From assembly GCA_024734555.1 (NCBI GenBank), contig JANPWX010000360.1:1608774-1672773 (forward strand): a stretch of 64,000 nt of DNA, written 5' to 3'. This document shows, piece by piece, positions 1 through 14,500 of the stretch; within the stretch, counting starts at the first letter, position 1; each line of letters begins with the position of its first letter. A program made the translations under genes and the position numbers. The notes under the pieces were generated by a model, which searched no databases, was not told where the DNA came from, and saw nothing but the letters and a program-made list of their open reading frames with translations. This DNA comes from Trochalopteron elliotii (Eukaryota; Chordata; Aves; Passeriformes; Leiothrichidae).

Positions 1-870
1 GTAATCTTTTTTTTAAGAAATTCAAAGTCCAGATTTAAATAGGAAGAGCTGGTGTAATTTATTAAATCATGGTGAATAGATATTTTAGTTTTTGATTATA
101 TTAGACCTACTGACATGAAAGGACAGTGAAGAGAAAAACAATTATATCTGTATGTGAAATGTAAACATATTCTATAAGTAGAAACCAAATTGAATTACAG
201 CATATGTATAAAGTATTGCTATTAACAGCTCCTATTTGACTGTATTCTGCTCCCACTGTTCATGAAGTAACTGTGAGGTTAAATGCATCTATTTCCTTAG
301 CTCAGGTTTTCATTATAAAGAGAAAAATTTAGTTCCATGTGACCCTAACATTTAGCTTATTAACGTTTTTGAAAACACTCCTTGTTAAGAGGTGCTGTCC
401 GTGCACAAAGTATTGGTATGGTACTGCAGTTATTAAGCCTTATAAATAAACACATTTCTACATTACTGTCAATTTAATGCTCTCTTTCTAATTGTTTAAT
501 GTGAATAAATGCAATATAACCTGCATTCATGCAGTGCTCTTTTTGAAGACCTGTTTGTAGACATGTTTGTAAAAATTACTGCAAACTAATATTGGTGATG
601 TAATGCTAAGTTTATTTTTCACATTCACAATTAAAGAAAAAAAATCTAGGTACTGTGTAGCTGCATGCTGTGCTGCATGGAGGGAGACTGATTTTGAAAC
701 GCTAGGGGAAAAATAGTTTAAATTTATTCTGAATACAAACATTTCTGAGCTGATTAGAGAGACCAGTTGTATTTTACCTTCAGATTATATCACCTCTCAT
801 AATGCCAAACATTTAGATTCTTTTTTTCTTTTTTTAAGAACAACATCTTTTGTCCCTTCCCTGCCTATCT
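1..870. other. Unique AT-rich non-coding sequence
   Basis: No gene or repeat family is recognised. Open frames are short (the longest is about 70 codons on the minus strand) and have no protein-like composition. Nothing here stands out beyond homopolymer A and T runs. Confidence 0.6.
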
Positions 871-957
871 TGTGCCCTGCCCATGATAGGGGAGTTAGAA
901 CTAGATGATCTTTAAAGTTACTTCCAATAAAAATAACTCTGCTATTCTATGATTCTC
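871..957 (+). mobile_element. CR1 LINE 3'-end fragment
   Basis: The stretch matches the end of the avian CR1 consensus as I know it. It has a decayed CCCTGCCCATG(G) box, then GAACTAGATGATCTTTAA, then a degenerate form of the CCCTTCCAA box, and it ends in the diagnostic tail ATTCTATGATTCT. Only the last 90 or so bases of the element remain, as expected from 5'-truncated target-primed reverse transcription. It has no coding capacity. Several substitutions in the conserved boxes suggest an old insertion. Confidence 0.85.
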
Positions 958-1051
958 ATAAATTATTATAATGAGACTTCACGGAACTGTCAGCCTGCAT
1001 GTAGACTGTCTGCAAATGTTTAAAGACATATTAAAAATTTGGAATGCCAAT

Positions 1052-1120
1052 GAGAAGAGAAGAGAAGAGAAGAGAAGAGAAGAGAAGAGAAGAGAAGAGA
1101 AGAGAAGAGAAGAGAAGAGA
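1052..1120. repeat. (GAGAA)n pentanucleotide microsatellite
   Basis: This is 69 bases of uninterrupted GAGAA units, nearly 14 copies, with no visible imperfection. The plus strand is pure purine and the minus strand pure pyrimidine. The purity suggests it is young or still mutable. It is the longest perfect tandem array in the window. Confidence 0.97.
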
Positions 1121-4100
1121 TGCTTCAGACTCTAGGTTTCATTCTTTAAATTAAGATTCTTTTAAATTTATATTTATATTTCTCATAGACAGGGACAAAC
1201 CTATTCCCCTCACTTCAGGGGAAGGGAGAAAATCAAATCTAGATATGAAGCTCAGTGATTTCCTTTATCTCAAAAATAGTCCCGGAACAGAAACCCTGAA
1301 CATCTGGAAAAGACCAGAACCAGACTGTTCTTTCTACAGTGGCTAAAATTGCTCATGTAGTTCAATCCACAACCCACTGAGACAGAAATACCAGCTGCTG
1401 GATATACCAATATAGAACTCAAAAGGGTGTAAAGTGCAGAGCAAATATTTCAGAGTAGAAATCAGTCTCAGACAGATGCTGTAAATGATCTACTGAATCA
1501 CAAAGAAAGGTAAAATTTTAATAAAAGCCTGAGTTCTGCACTCGTATATCCAGTATTTGATCAGCTGACTTTGGCAGCTTTTTGAAATTACTTGTGTTGA
1601 GAGACAAGTATATTCTGTAAAGTAAAAATGACCTCTGCATGAGAAACTGTACAGTATACAGAAAGTTTGCATAAGCACAATTAATGTAGGATTGCTTACT
1701 AAAACCATAAACTGATGACGGATACTTTCATTGTGAGCATTTCTGTATGTCAGAGTGTTGTGGAAAAACATAGCATACTATGCTACTAATTCACTTTATT
1801 TACCTTTTTAAGAAAAGTCTCAGATGCACTTAGTAAAAGCAGCATGTACCTGTCTGTCAGCAGAGCAGCCTTTAGTGTTTGTTCACCTCCTATTCTGCAG
1901 AACACGTGCCTGGAGCAGCTGGCAGATGCATTCAGGGAAACAACTGGTCCCTGTCAACACCACCCAACCTTCTGAGGCCAAGCAGGCACTTAGAAAGTCA
2001 CAAATAAAGACCAATGTTTTGTTTTGCCAATAGCCTGGTGTGTTTTCCCCTCCTCTTTTGTTCAGAATGTGCAACACCATCAAAGGGACCTGATTAGAAC
2101 AAAGGAACAGGGATCACTGTAACAATTATGATTAAAATGAAAATGCATAATAAAAAACAAACCCCAAAATCAGGAAAATAATGCCAGGTGAAGATGAATG
2201 CACATCCACTGGGAACAATTACATAGCAGATGCATCCAAAAATTCATTATCAACGTATAATTTGACATGTTCCTAGTAATGTTATTCATTGCATTTACAA
2301 ATAATTCATCACAGGTGTTGTGAACTAAAATGGAATACAAGATCCTTATGTTATTCACTAGGACAAGAGGAAATGTCCACTTTGTAATTGCACATTGCAT
2401 TCAATTTTATTAAAAGGTTTTGTCTTTTGTTGCGTAAATTCTTCTACCATGCTGGATAAATCAGCTATAGAGAAACTGCTTTCTTTCCAAAACATATTTA
2501 TTCTCACCAAAAGAATGGTAAATATACTATTATTTCACTTCCTTTTTCTATTTTTCCCCTTTTCCTCAAAACCAAAGTACGTGATTTTGCAAGCTCTGTT
2601 TTGTATTGCTAGTTTCACTGATTTCAGTTACTTCTGGGATACTTCTAATGTTGCAGATCTTGTTCCTTTGAGCTCCTTTTTAATAATTGGACCTTCTAGC
2701 AGAGGCAAGTCCTGTTCATTCAAGTGTAGCACTATTATTTCAAATAGAAAGGTATATGCATGAGTAATTGCATCAGGGATTGATGCAGGATATTTTTTCT
2801 TTAAATTGATTCAAGGCAAAACTCTTACTTAAACTTGTTTTTGTTTTAGGATTAATTCTTCATTGAAGCTCTGCCTAATTTTACTTGTGTTACTATAAAA
2901 TCCAATCATAAGTAGAAATTAACAAAAGGCAGCATTTAATTCCAGGTCAAATTCCACAAATAATGACAAAAAAAAAGTATCCCCGCATTTCTCTTTTAGA
3001 CTGAAATTCATTAAAAAGATTCACTGCCTTTATTACAAAGCTTTATTGCAATAGTATAACAATAATTGATTAATAAACACTTGATACTAAAAAGTGACCC
3101 AGCAGCACTGTGTTTTTACTCCTAGGATGCAGTGTCAAATAGAACCTTCAAGCACATATATATATAGAGAGAAACACACTTTTGAAAAAAGAATATTTAA
3201 TTATTAGCCTGAGTAATACATGATGCATTCTGACCATATTGTTCTGTCAGGAATTTCAAATCACTGATGTAAACACAGCTGAAGTTTTTTTAAGGTCATT
3301 TTTGAGCTATTGACAGGTTGCTTCATATTTAGTTCTTCTTTATGGCTTCTCCTTTCTACATTTGACCACTACACCAGATGCAGGGTTTTGCTGTACAGTG
3401 ATGCAGTGGGATTTTACAGTTTTGCATCTGACCTGCTCATAGCTCACCTGGCTCCAGCGTGGCACACACATGTGCCCCTCAGGCAGCTGAAGATGACAAC
3501 TGTCTGTACCTTATATAGTGTGGTGGTTTGCCGTTGATAAAAACAATTCAGTAGGCCAGAGAGAGACGCTGTGAAAGCAAACAAGACAAATTCACTGATT
3601 GGAAGATTTCACTGAGGAAACCATTCAAACAAATTAGCAAAGGAATTGCGTTCTAGTCTCCCCACTGCCAGGTGAGTGTTATAATCACAAGACAAAAGAG
3701 TGACATTCAGTTTCTGTGTGACAAGTACTGCATGAAAAAGGGTGAAGACTCAGCTGGACTGAAATCCTCATCTCATTTCAGAAGAATATATATGGTTTGA
3801 GGCATAAAGCACCTGTTGAAGTGAGGGGCACTGAAAACTTGTCAGCCCTGGATGACTGCTCAAACTACCTAACTTGGTAGAAGTGAAATGTTGTCATTGA
3901 TATTTCTTCAGAGAGGCATGTTTTGATTATGAGGAATGATTTTGCTTCAACTCCCACACTCATTCTTTCAAAGAAGAGGGTTAAAAACCTACTTTGAGTT
4001 ACACATTTAAAGTTAAGACTCTGCATTGGAAAAAATATGTACTTCCTTGTGTACCACACGATGCAACACCTTGTAAGGCATATCGATAGAAAAAGAGCTG

Positions 4101-7100
4101 ATTTTTGGACAAATTACCTCTGTGATGAGGGATATGAAGAAGCCCAAGTGTCTTCAGGTTTGTGGAATCTGCTAATTAGTAGCTGTACATTGTTGATGTA
4201 TCATAGCATTAGGTTCTTCAGGTAAGAACTTGGAAAAAATTATGAAAGAGCAGCTGACATTTGAAAATGGCCATCAGAATTTCTCCTCTGTTCCCTAGAG
4301 CTGCTGCTCATCACATTCCTCAGAGAAACCCCATTAATCTGCTGAAATTATAAACCCTACTTCCTGTTACAGTTAGTCAAGATAAGACACCACCTCCTTG
4401 TGGTAGTGCCACCAATTTTATACAGCTGAGGGCAGGAGGCAATGATTTGAAATCAGCAATGTTTCCTTTTCAGTAATATGATGATTTTATTGGTAATGAG
4501 GATGTTGAGAGAAGCTTTAGAATTTTTCTACCTTCTTAAGGAACACAGCGGTACTACTATATGATCCTTGTTTTCTCAAAGAAGGAATACTTCTTATTTT
4601 CAAAAATCTCTTCTTACTTTTTAAAAAGAGAACCATCAGGCAGTGGGATCTATATAAACTTTATACCCATTTTTACTGCATTGAGTGCTCCAAGTAGAAG
4701 TAAAATAATATTTAAAAAGGAGATTCAGTGATTAAACAAAAAAAAAATTATAGATAATTCAGTACAGCAAAGTAGGAAAATGAAAATTTGGTCATGAAAG
4801 CTCTGACAGGTTTCCCTCTTCCGTAGGATATTCTTTTGAAATAGCAAGCTAATGTCCCGCAACCAGACTCTGCAAGTTTCCAGTATTTTTTACCTGCTGA
4901 AGTAAACTAGAATCCAGAAACCTGGTGCAGGACAGTCTAACTGCAGAACAAAGATCCAGTTCTAAGATATTAAACCATGAAGATGGTCTGTGTAAGTCAC
5001 CAAGGACATTTACATAAGTGTCCCTTTCTAGTGAAACCTGTCGTGAAACAAAGTGAATGCCCTATCTCTTAAATTGTACAGAACCAACCCATCATATTTT
5101 TTTACAAGGGAGAAAAATAACAGCCTATGCTAGAATAAGATAGCTACAGACTAATTTAAGGAAGGGAAAATGGGAAAACAGAAATGTAAAACCTGGGGAG
5201 AGCAGGGCAGGGAAGAAGAAAACAGCAAAGGTGGACTAGATTTCTCTCTGTGAAGTTGCCTTCACAGTCTGCTTCTGCATTACTTGCCTGTTTCTTCTTT
5301 TCATGAATGCAATGAATTTTTTTTTTATATGAAGATAAGCAGAGAGACCATGCACCAAAGCTTCACAATAACAATGGTTTTTGATATTGACTATTTACCA
5401 TCTAATATAGGTAATTTGTACTTTTTGTCCCAAACAGAAAGTGTATGTTTTGGTCTATGAAATATATGCTAGTGTTTTAATGTGGACAATCCATGAAAGG
5501 TGACTGGAACTTATTGCTGTGATTTGCTTGTGAATACCTGAAAATATGGACACTTACACAACTTCACAATTCTGTTTGTTGTGCTCTATCATAATATAAC
5601 GCACCAACTTATGCTCATTCTGTATACTTGTCTAGAAGCAGGAGAAAATATCCATTAAAATTCTCATCTTGCTTTAGGTATTTTTTCTTTGATATATTTC
5701 AAAAAATAAATTAATGAAGTGGTGGGAGAAATGGGGAATAAACTAATATTACGGTTTCATTATAGGAATTACAATTATTCCAGAACTCTTTTTTTCCTCT
5801 AACTCATCATGTATAACAAAGCTATCATTACATTTGCATGTTTTATAGTGTATCTACTTGAGAACAATATGTCAGTAAGCATTAGTTTTTAAGTGACTAG
5901 AGTTAAAATCACTCTCAATAAATCTTCCTTTGAATCTTTTTGTGCTAGTAATGTTTTATAAAGTGTCACCTATTTTCCTTTATAAAAAATGATCAACCCA
6001 CAATTTAAGGTTTGGTGAACTTGCACTGCCAGTTGGAATAAATAAATAAATACAGCCAAAGGACAGCGACATTTTTGCTTACATTTCCCTAAATAATGTA
6101 AATAAAGAAGAAGGTAAGACTAAAATATTTTTTTAATATAAATGGCTGAAGTGTATGAAGACAATTCATTGGTTTATGTTTTTTATCATTCTTTCATGGA
6201 AAAGAGTTAATTTTTCAGGTATGAAAGAAATTATAATAAAAAGACAATTAAGGAAATTAAACAAAATTAAGGGACTTCCTATTTACACACCCTCTTCCTG
6301 CCCTCATTTGCCTGAATTATATCTGACTTCAATCCCACATAAACATCCTGTCAGCATTTCCTCCACAGGTAGAGTGACCTCCTCCTGGATGTGAAGAATG
6401 ACGTCACCTACATGTTCTGTACCATTTTGCCCCAGTCATTGCAATTTCACAATTGCAGACAGTAACATAATCTGTCAGTTCTTATGCCAGGAGACTTTTC
6501 TTTTTTTTTTGTCTTTGTACAACAGTACAAAATGTGTCTGTAAACTCTGTGATGTTTATAAACACTTCCTCAAATTTATTCTCTATGATTTTTGAAAACC
6601 TTTTGTTTAAATCCGCCAAGATGGGGTAGATTAATCACCCCGGCAATCATTTTTGGATTACAATGCAGCAAGCATTTTTTATTGGGTTGGATATCTACAG
6701 CAAAACAAATATGGTGTTTTCATAAATGGAAATGAAATCAAAACTCTTATTTTATGCTTCATGATAACAAACAACCACAGATATACTGGGATCTATTTCT
6801 ACCAGATCCATAAAATAGCAGACCTATTTTAGGTGGCATATCACACAGTACTGCTAATAGGTCTCTTCTGGGAGGTCCCTGTTGTTTTGGCAGAGGAGCT
6901 CTCCTAATTCAGTTTTACACTGTTTCTCCTGAGGTAGATGATTTGAGTAAATGAGTTTCTTGGGACTGGTAGTTGTGGTCACTAGAATATTTAGTGGCAG
7001 TTCAACATAAAATAGCCTAAGAATTCCTTCTCTCTGTAGAAAAAGGCATATCTGGGTGTTCTGAATTTCCTTTTCAATAGTAGAGAATTTATTGTCATTA

Positions 7101-8524
7101 TAAAAAAGACAAAGACTGCCTAAGACAATTAATATGTATGAATGCTAAGCATCTGACCAAGATCTGAAAGTATGAAAAGTCCTTCTTTTCTTTCATCCCT
7201 TTCTCCTTTCTCCACCTGAACTGTTTCGAAAATATAAAGAAGTATAAATAAAAATTTTCTATATGAACAGAAGAGAGCAGGCTTCTAAGATCTGATTAAA
7301 TTTTTAGTCTTCAACCCTACTTTTATCCATGTGGTGTCATGTCTGGTGCACTGCTACCTTCATGCATGTTTTTCTTCTGTTGGCAAACTTCTCACAATCT
7401 AGTATTCCACAATCTTCAACAGGCTGACTATACAGATAATAGCATTCTGCCTTGTTTTCTCCCTTGGTGTCTTGTATAAAGATACTTAATGTAAAGGTCT
7501 TGAGCTGAGAAATCCATAGAGGAATGAATATGACTTGATATAAAAGGTAAAGGTGATAGGGAGCATCTGTAAGGGGAAAGAGACAGTGTAGGGTGGTGGC
7601 TATTAAGGTTAGCTGAAAGAACTGTCATGCAAGGTCTAGCAGAGAACCAGAATGTGGGGATGACATATCCCAAAGGGATTAAAGCAAAAGAAATCCTAAA
7701 TACCACATGCAAAAAAAAATGTCTTTATCTCCAATTAGATTTAATTTTGAAAGATTATGGTGGTGACTTTTAAATTAACTCATTTTTTGCAGTATAAGTT
7801 TTTAGTAAGGAATTATTCAAAACAGTATATGACATTCTCTTACACTGAAAACGCTGTAACGACATAATTGACTGGATTTTATCTTTATCTTATATGCAGG
7901 TTACTGGTCCTGAAATGATACACAGAAATGGTATATTTGCAGAGATTGTTCCAAAGATACTGCAAAAAAAAAAGTTGTGAAATAATGTATACAATGCTTC
8001 CTTTTTATTTTCTCTTTTTTTCCACCCTATTTGCCTTAACTTCTTTAAGCAAGAAAGTATAACTTTCATGTAAATAAAAGGACAAGACATTGTCCCCAGC
8101 TAGGACAAAACTAGCTTTATAGTCATTAATCTCTATTTGAAATATTCATAATGTCTATTATCTGGAGAATCATCTAGGACATCAGCAAATTTCTTCTTGA
8201 GTTCACTAAAATTCACAATAAAAGCTGTAGGAGTTTACACATATGCTCAAACTTAACACATTCCTATATGGTGAAAAATTAAAGGATTAGAGTGGTCTTG
8301 GGAAGCAGAATTCCTCCTGATCTACTTGTTTATTTAGAGAACTTTACAGTTGCTATACATGATCTCAGTGGTACAGAGAGCACCTAGCAGTGGGAACAAT
8401 CTCCTCCTAAATGCCATTGCTTGCTGTGACCATACCCTCACTGAAGAGCAGTTCTTGCATCACCTGTGACCTGACAGAATGGTAGTGAAGTAACAGGTAC
8501 ATCACAGACCAGTTAAAGCACAGA
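1121..8524. other. Unique AT-rich non-coding sequence
   Basis: No coding exon, RNA gene or recognisable mobile element is seen. Open frames reach at most about 120 codons (2395-2763 plus), with low-complexity composition rich in F, S and L as expected by chance in AT-rich DNA. Small items are a short (TA)n/(GA)n run near 3158-3172, (AATA)n near 6038-6052, and a perfect CRE octamer TGACGTCA at 6399-6406, which is reported separately. Confidence 0.55.
6399..6406. promoter_or_regulatory. Perfect CRE palindrome (TGACGTCA)
   Basis: The full eight-base cAMP response element, the binding site of CREB/ATF bZIP factors, is present without mismatch. It contains a CpG in a region where CpG is scarce. 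No promoter, CpG island or first exon is visible next to it, so it could be a distal regulatory site or a chance occurrence. Confidence 0.3.
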
Positions 8525-8556
8525 AGTGGAAGAAGTTCAAAGTGGAAGAAGTTCAA
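8525..8556. repeat. Perfect 16-bp tandem duplication
   Basis: The unit AGTGGAAGAAGTTCAA occurs twice, head to tail, with no mismatch (8525-8540 and 8541-8556). It is purine-rich. It looks like a recent replication-slippage or short-duplication event in unique sequence. Confidence 0.95.
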
Positions 8557-11500
8557 TCACAAATTCAATTTGATAAGTATACAAGCTCATTTTTTACTTT
8601 TCACAGCTATTTGTACAAGATACTCCGTTTCTTGGAATGTTTAAGGGTGCATGAACACCTGGGCACATGTGCTTACCACACCAAATGTTTCAAGTCCTTC
8701 TCTTCCTTATGTGCATTTCAACCATGCAGACAGAAGGAAAAAAAACCCCATGTTATTCAAGTGAATAAAGATAGGCATAAATAATCAAAACTATAGTCCT
8801 AGTAGGCAATTCATGACAAACCACTAGACTTAAATTGTTTGCATAACGAAGAGAAATAACTTGGAAAGAAAATCACTTTCAAAACACAAAATCCCTATTT
8901 ATATAATATCTGTGAACTGAAAGTATGCTAAATTTATTTAAAAAACATAGCTGCAGAAAGGAGTTTACATAGCTGAAGCAGTTCTGATAACCAAGCTCTG
9001 ATAACAATGCAAACAACTTTCAGTATCTAGAGCTTTAACAATATTCAGAGATCATGTATATCTTCCCTGCTGATATTTGTCTAGTGGAAAAGAAGAGATA
9101 TTACTAAAATACACATAAAACTAGAATGAAATAATTTGTAAGCAAAGCAGCTCAAAACCCAGAAAATAGTATCTCAATCTTCCTGTATTCTTTTTTATTC
9201 ACTGCACCATAGCATGAGTAATTTTGAAACTGCAACATTCCATTTATTGTACAATTATGTTCTATTATTTTCCTGTTGCCACAAAGCTTCCATGAAAACA
9301 CGCTCCATATATGCCTAAGCAGTTTACCTGGTATGAGTATGTGCATTAAATAAATGAAAATTCACCTCTTTCTAAAGATATCATGCCGAGACACAAAAGT
9401 ATTCCCTGCTATTAGGAATGTGCTTGTACAGATCTAAAAATTGTAAATGAATTTGTAGATGGTTGGTTCCATTTAAGTGAAATAGACTGAGCATAGATCC
9501 TTATGAAAATGTGTTTACTTAACCAAAAAACATAAATATTTTTATTAAATAGGCTGATTTCTTGTGGATGTAAGATTTTAAAGAGCTGCACATAAAAGGA
9601 GTATTCCAATGCCAGTCTATAGTCTCTTTCTTTAACAACATTTTAGGGTGCAGGACACACTTCAGAAGACCAGTGAAAGGTTTAGATAAATGCATGGTAT
9701 AGCATCTAGCAGAGAGACTTACCCATTTATTTCCCCAATACTGAAGTACTTAAATAATTGATTTACTTATAATGGGGATCTTACAGCTTCCATTGTAATT
9801 ATGTCTACTATTGCAAATTTAAAAAGTCAAGCTGACTGTTTATTACTTCTATTAAATGCAAAGTACATACTTTTGAACTTTATTTTTATTTAAAATTGCT
9901 TTACTTTTCTGAATGGTTAATGAAGAAAAACAAAAAGAAAACAAAACAAAATGACCAGCAGCTTTTGTGTGTATGTGTAATACTCAATGTCTGAGGTTTC
10001 GCAAATTAAACACCAATAGGGAAAAGATCACATGAGGAGAAATGGAGCTTCAGAACAAATGTATTTCTGTGATACTGTCTGTAATTCATGCTAGATAATC
10101 ATGAACCCAGCAGCTAATGACCTCTATCTACTCTGATACATTAAGTCCAACCAAAGATAATGGTGTCCTTCGTAAATTAACAAACCCAGTGGTAAACTTG
10201 CTTCTAGTTCAGCGGGAGACAGTGTGCAAATTAGCATTGGTTCTTAATAAGATCAGTGTCCTGCAATCTGCAGTTCTGTAGTGTTCATAATGCTGTTTCT
10301 TTTCAGGTGAAAATTTTTTCTCTAGAGGACACTTGCACAATACATTTTTCTGACAGAGAATCATCCTCACCCTAATCAGTTCCCTCCTTGAAAACTTTCC
10401 CTATTTCTTGTACTTTCATGCTGTGAGTGCTGCTGTGAGTTGTTGGGAATGATTATTCATTTGTAAGCTTCTTTAATAGCATTTCCTTTAGATGTTGAGG
10501 TACCCAACAGAGCAAACCAGGATTTGATTTTATAATTATAACAATTCAGCAAAAGTAATGGTCAGTCTATTGGCAATCTTTTTCTAATTTGTTCATCATA
10601 GTTTATTATCTTCTGAAAATTTCAAATAAATTATTATCTGTTACATAATTCAGAGGCAAACTATTATCAAGGACCTTATTCTGGGCACTACAGTGCCTAT
10701 TGGTCGCGTATGCTTAGAGTCAAATTCTATCCATCCAATTCTGAAATCAGATTGCTCAGCATCTGCCCTGAGGTATCCTGCACCATTTGTGAACCAGTTC
10801 CTACACCCAGCTCTCCACACCATAGAGCATAGTATGCACAAAGCTACACCCATGAGAAATTTGACACTTGCTGCTAAACTATGACATACTGGACATTTAG
10901 CAACATCATTCCTGTGCCTTAAAACAACTTGTTGGTGTTTCTCCTTCTTAACTATAAAATCACAACTGATCATTTGAAAGCAAGATATATTTTTTAAAGT
11001 ACCTTCTTTTCAGGGTTTTTTTCAGATTTTTAAAAAATACTTTCTAAAATTGGTAAGTGGTATTACAGAGAGAACCTTTGATTAATGTTGACTGGTTTAT
11101 TTGATCAATTTTTTCTATCTCTTGTTATAAAAGATCATTCACGAGCAATCTTTCGACTATCCAGAAATCTATGTAGAAATCAGACCCCATGTTCCAAATA
11201 AAAAAGTTATCTATATTGTCCAACATTAGGTGAATACTTTTCCTATGAACAAAATTTTTACTGTATTAGATGAGGTCTAATGAAGGCATTTCAGCATAAA
11301 TTATGTGCTGAAAAATGACAATGTTCCCTAATTTTTCTGTTTATTGTGAGGCATGATTATGGAGCTGGGGGCAGGGGGATGTTCTGGTACATATCTGATA
11401 GAGATAAGAGGCTGTGGTATATTCTTCTAATGGGAGTTTTGCAAGAAAAAGTTTAATACACAGCTCTTGTCTGAACAAACCTCTCACTGTAAAATGTTTA

Positions 11501-14500
11501 CCTTTAATGACATGTACTATTATTTCATGATTATTTTAAAATACACTTAAAGAGTTTTACATGTTAACAAGCTACTAAGAATGCCTTAATAGACAACTAA
11601 TTTTTGTTAGAGGTGTCTCGACAATTTGAATTTTATATGCATGCATTATGTTTTCTTAAAATGGGGAAATTATGCATCTGAAGGAATCTGTCTAGAATAA
11701 TGGGGTTCTATAGAGGTTACTTTAATCACATTCACCAGCAGTTATAGCTGTTTTACATCTTATTTGCAACAAAAGGGAACTCTAATTATCTTCCAAAAGA
11801 GCATAAAATGGTGTGCTTTGCTGCTGATGTAATGTTGATTCGTGAATGCTGCTGATCAGAACTGACAACAAAATACATGTCACACTTTTAAAAAATCAGT
11901 GGTGGTGACAGGCTAACCCTCTTTTGTGACCTGGGGACCGGGAGATGAGGTATATATTTGCTTGCAAAGTAGAAACCATTTACAGTTTTTCACTTTGAAA
12001 TAAAAATCAAAATGCTGTTATAGATGGATTATCGATGATTTTTAACAATGCACCTGTTCTGTTATGACTTAGAAGCTACCTTCTGTAAAACAGATCTAGT
12101 GCTTGCAAATCCTGATAAAATGGAAAGGTCTGCATATTCATCTCATTTTTTATAAATTACCGACTCTTTATTCTGTGTTCCTATATACTGACAGGAACAG
12201 AAATCCTTACAATATCTGTAACAGGTATATATTTGCTTTGCATGGTGTAGGAGACAACAAAGAATTTCGGTATTTTTGCATCTTGGTTTCAAATGCTTGC
12301 TATTCAAACTCACACATAACTGCAAATTAGAAACATGCAGCCCACCAAAACCTGCAAAACTCACTAAATATGATTCAGCTGTATATCAATACCTATGCCA
12401 CCCATGCATACGGAACAGTTTGCTTATATTCCATTTCAGTATGCAGTTAATCCACAGACATCTAAATACATTAGGCATAACTGATATTTGCTACATGGCA
12501 CTGTTTACAGCTCATAGTAGAAAGTTAATACTTTACATCCCATGCTTGAATGCTCTGCGTTTAACCTAGATACTGAGATACCTGCCCGGTATGAAAGTTT
12601 AATTCACAGCCTTGTTTATTTAAACTAAGGACAGTAATTAAAATGCTTATATAGGCTGCATTCATCCTTCTTCTATAACTGCCAATTTTCATCGGCATTG
12701 ATGGGGTTTAACACTTTAGTAGGCCTTACTCTGACTGTATAAATTTAAAATAGCCTGTATTTATTACTGTATGCCTCTTCTTTGGTACTTACTGAGTAAT
12801 AAATATTTGTACAATATTTCTTTCTCTAAATTTGGCAGCTTTGCTTGCCAGCAGTATTTGTATGTGTGACTCTGTGTTAGTATGTAGTAAATCATATGTG
12901 CATGGTTAAATAAAGCTAAAGGTTTTCCTCAACTGAAAAAATAAAAAGGAAAAACTTGGTCCACTTTAGTCTACCCACAACTAAGTCCGTGGCTTAGAGA
13001 TGATTAAAGTTGAAAATGTATTTTATCAGTAGTCTTACTGATAGTAGTCTTTCCTTCTGTTCACTTTTTCTATCTCTTTGTGGAAAACATCTACTTATGT
13101 AAATATTCCAAATCAGTGATATGAGTAACATTGTTTACAGTGCTTTCATTTAGGTGTTGTCCAACAATTTATTTTATACCCATTTTATATCAGTATTGTT
13201 TAAATTACTGATTTGATCCAAAAGAACTAGCTTCAGCAAGCGAATTATTTTAGAGCAGAAATGGGCGTATGATTGACTAAAGATTGGTTTTGAGAAAGGA
13301 GGAATGATCCCAAAAGCTTTTCTCTCTAGGTTCCTAGAGAATTTAAGTAACATTTTCATTAGATGTGATCTGTTTATTCCTGATGCATTTTCTTTACTTT
13401 GCATCTGAACAGTACTCTTACAAAGAGTCTTTAAATGCAGAAGAATGGTTCTCTACTGACAAATACCTGGGGAATGTCCTTTGAATTTTATGATCTAATT
13501 TTTTTCTACTGGGTACCAAGACATAATTCATTTTAATTATTAGTGTACTACTCATATGGAAAGAAAATACAGCTTTACAAATTACTGAATTGTACCTTTC
13601 TGTTTTAAAAGCAAAAGATCAGGTGCAAAAAATCAAGTACAAAAAATTCAATTGGTTAATTTTCTATTCCTTCATTTGTGTGAAAAATTTTCCCCTATTT
13701 TCATGACTGCTAGTTAGAAGCTCTACAAATATGGGACAGAAGCAGTTATTTCTGAATACTTAAGGAGATGTAAAATACATTTGTTTGTCCTATGTGCATA
13801 CCACAAATCCACACTCATATTTTTCATCTCCACTTTTCTGTTTTCCACCACATAAAAAGCAAATTTGACCTACAGATGAGACTAAGTGGGATGTTTCCAC
13901 ATCTATTACCATTTGAAGGTAAGAACTCCTCTTCATCAAGTTCAATATCCTAAACTAAATTCTGTACTTCTTTAATTTGAATTAAAGTCTTTGTACTGCT
14001 CTAATTTGCAGCATAAATAAACAAAACCATGCTTGTCTCTAACAAAAAAAAATCTTGAGATATGGATAGTTTCAGGTGTTTACTTCTTTTAGTACCATTT
14101 TACTCATGATCTAAATAGCGCATGTAGATGGGGTGAGAAGGAATGGCCTTGTCTGCCATTTCTATGAGGCTCCTTCCTCTTACCACATTCGTCAAAAAGC
14201 TCCTTTATATTTCTGGTATGAGAGTTCCTGGATTGCTAATAGCCCAACCAATGCCATTTTTGAATCAGAACATTTTCTACATGGGAAACAATAAATATAC
14301 AGAAATGTAAATGTATATTAAAAAAAACAGTGAGTTTTTGTATTTTTCTCGGAGTTAAAGGCTTGCATTTCTGAAAACTCTGTGAGTTCCTCTCAGTCTT
14401 GATATTCCTCCTTAGAAAACAGGAAAATGGTCCTTTGATGTTGATATGCTCAATTTCAAATATCAAAAATAACAGTATTGAGTATTTTGACCAGTGTTTC

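Noticed and set aside
3518..3540. GTGTGGTGGTTTGCC as the start of another LTR
   Set aside because: Only the first bases resemble an LTR start. No matching 3' end, TATA box or poly(A) arrangement follows.
13876..13918. 43-nt possible exon (CTACAG acceptor, GAAG/GTAAGA donor)
   Set aside because: The polypyrimidine tract is far from the AG, the exon is very short, and nothing nearby supports a transcript.
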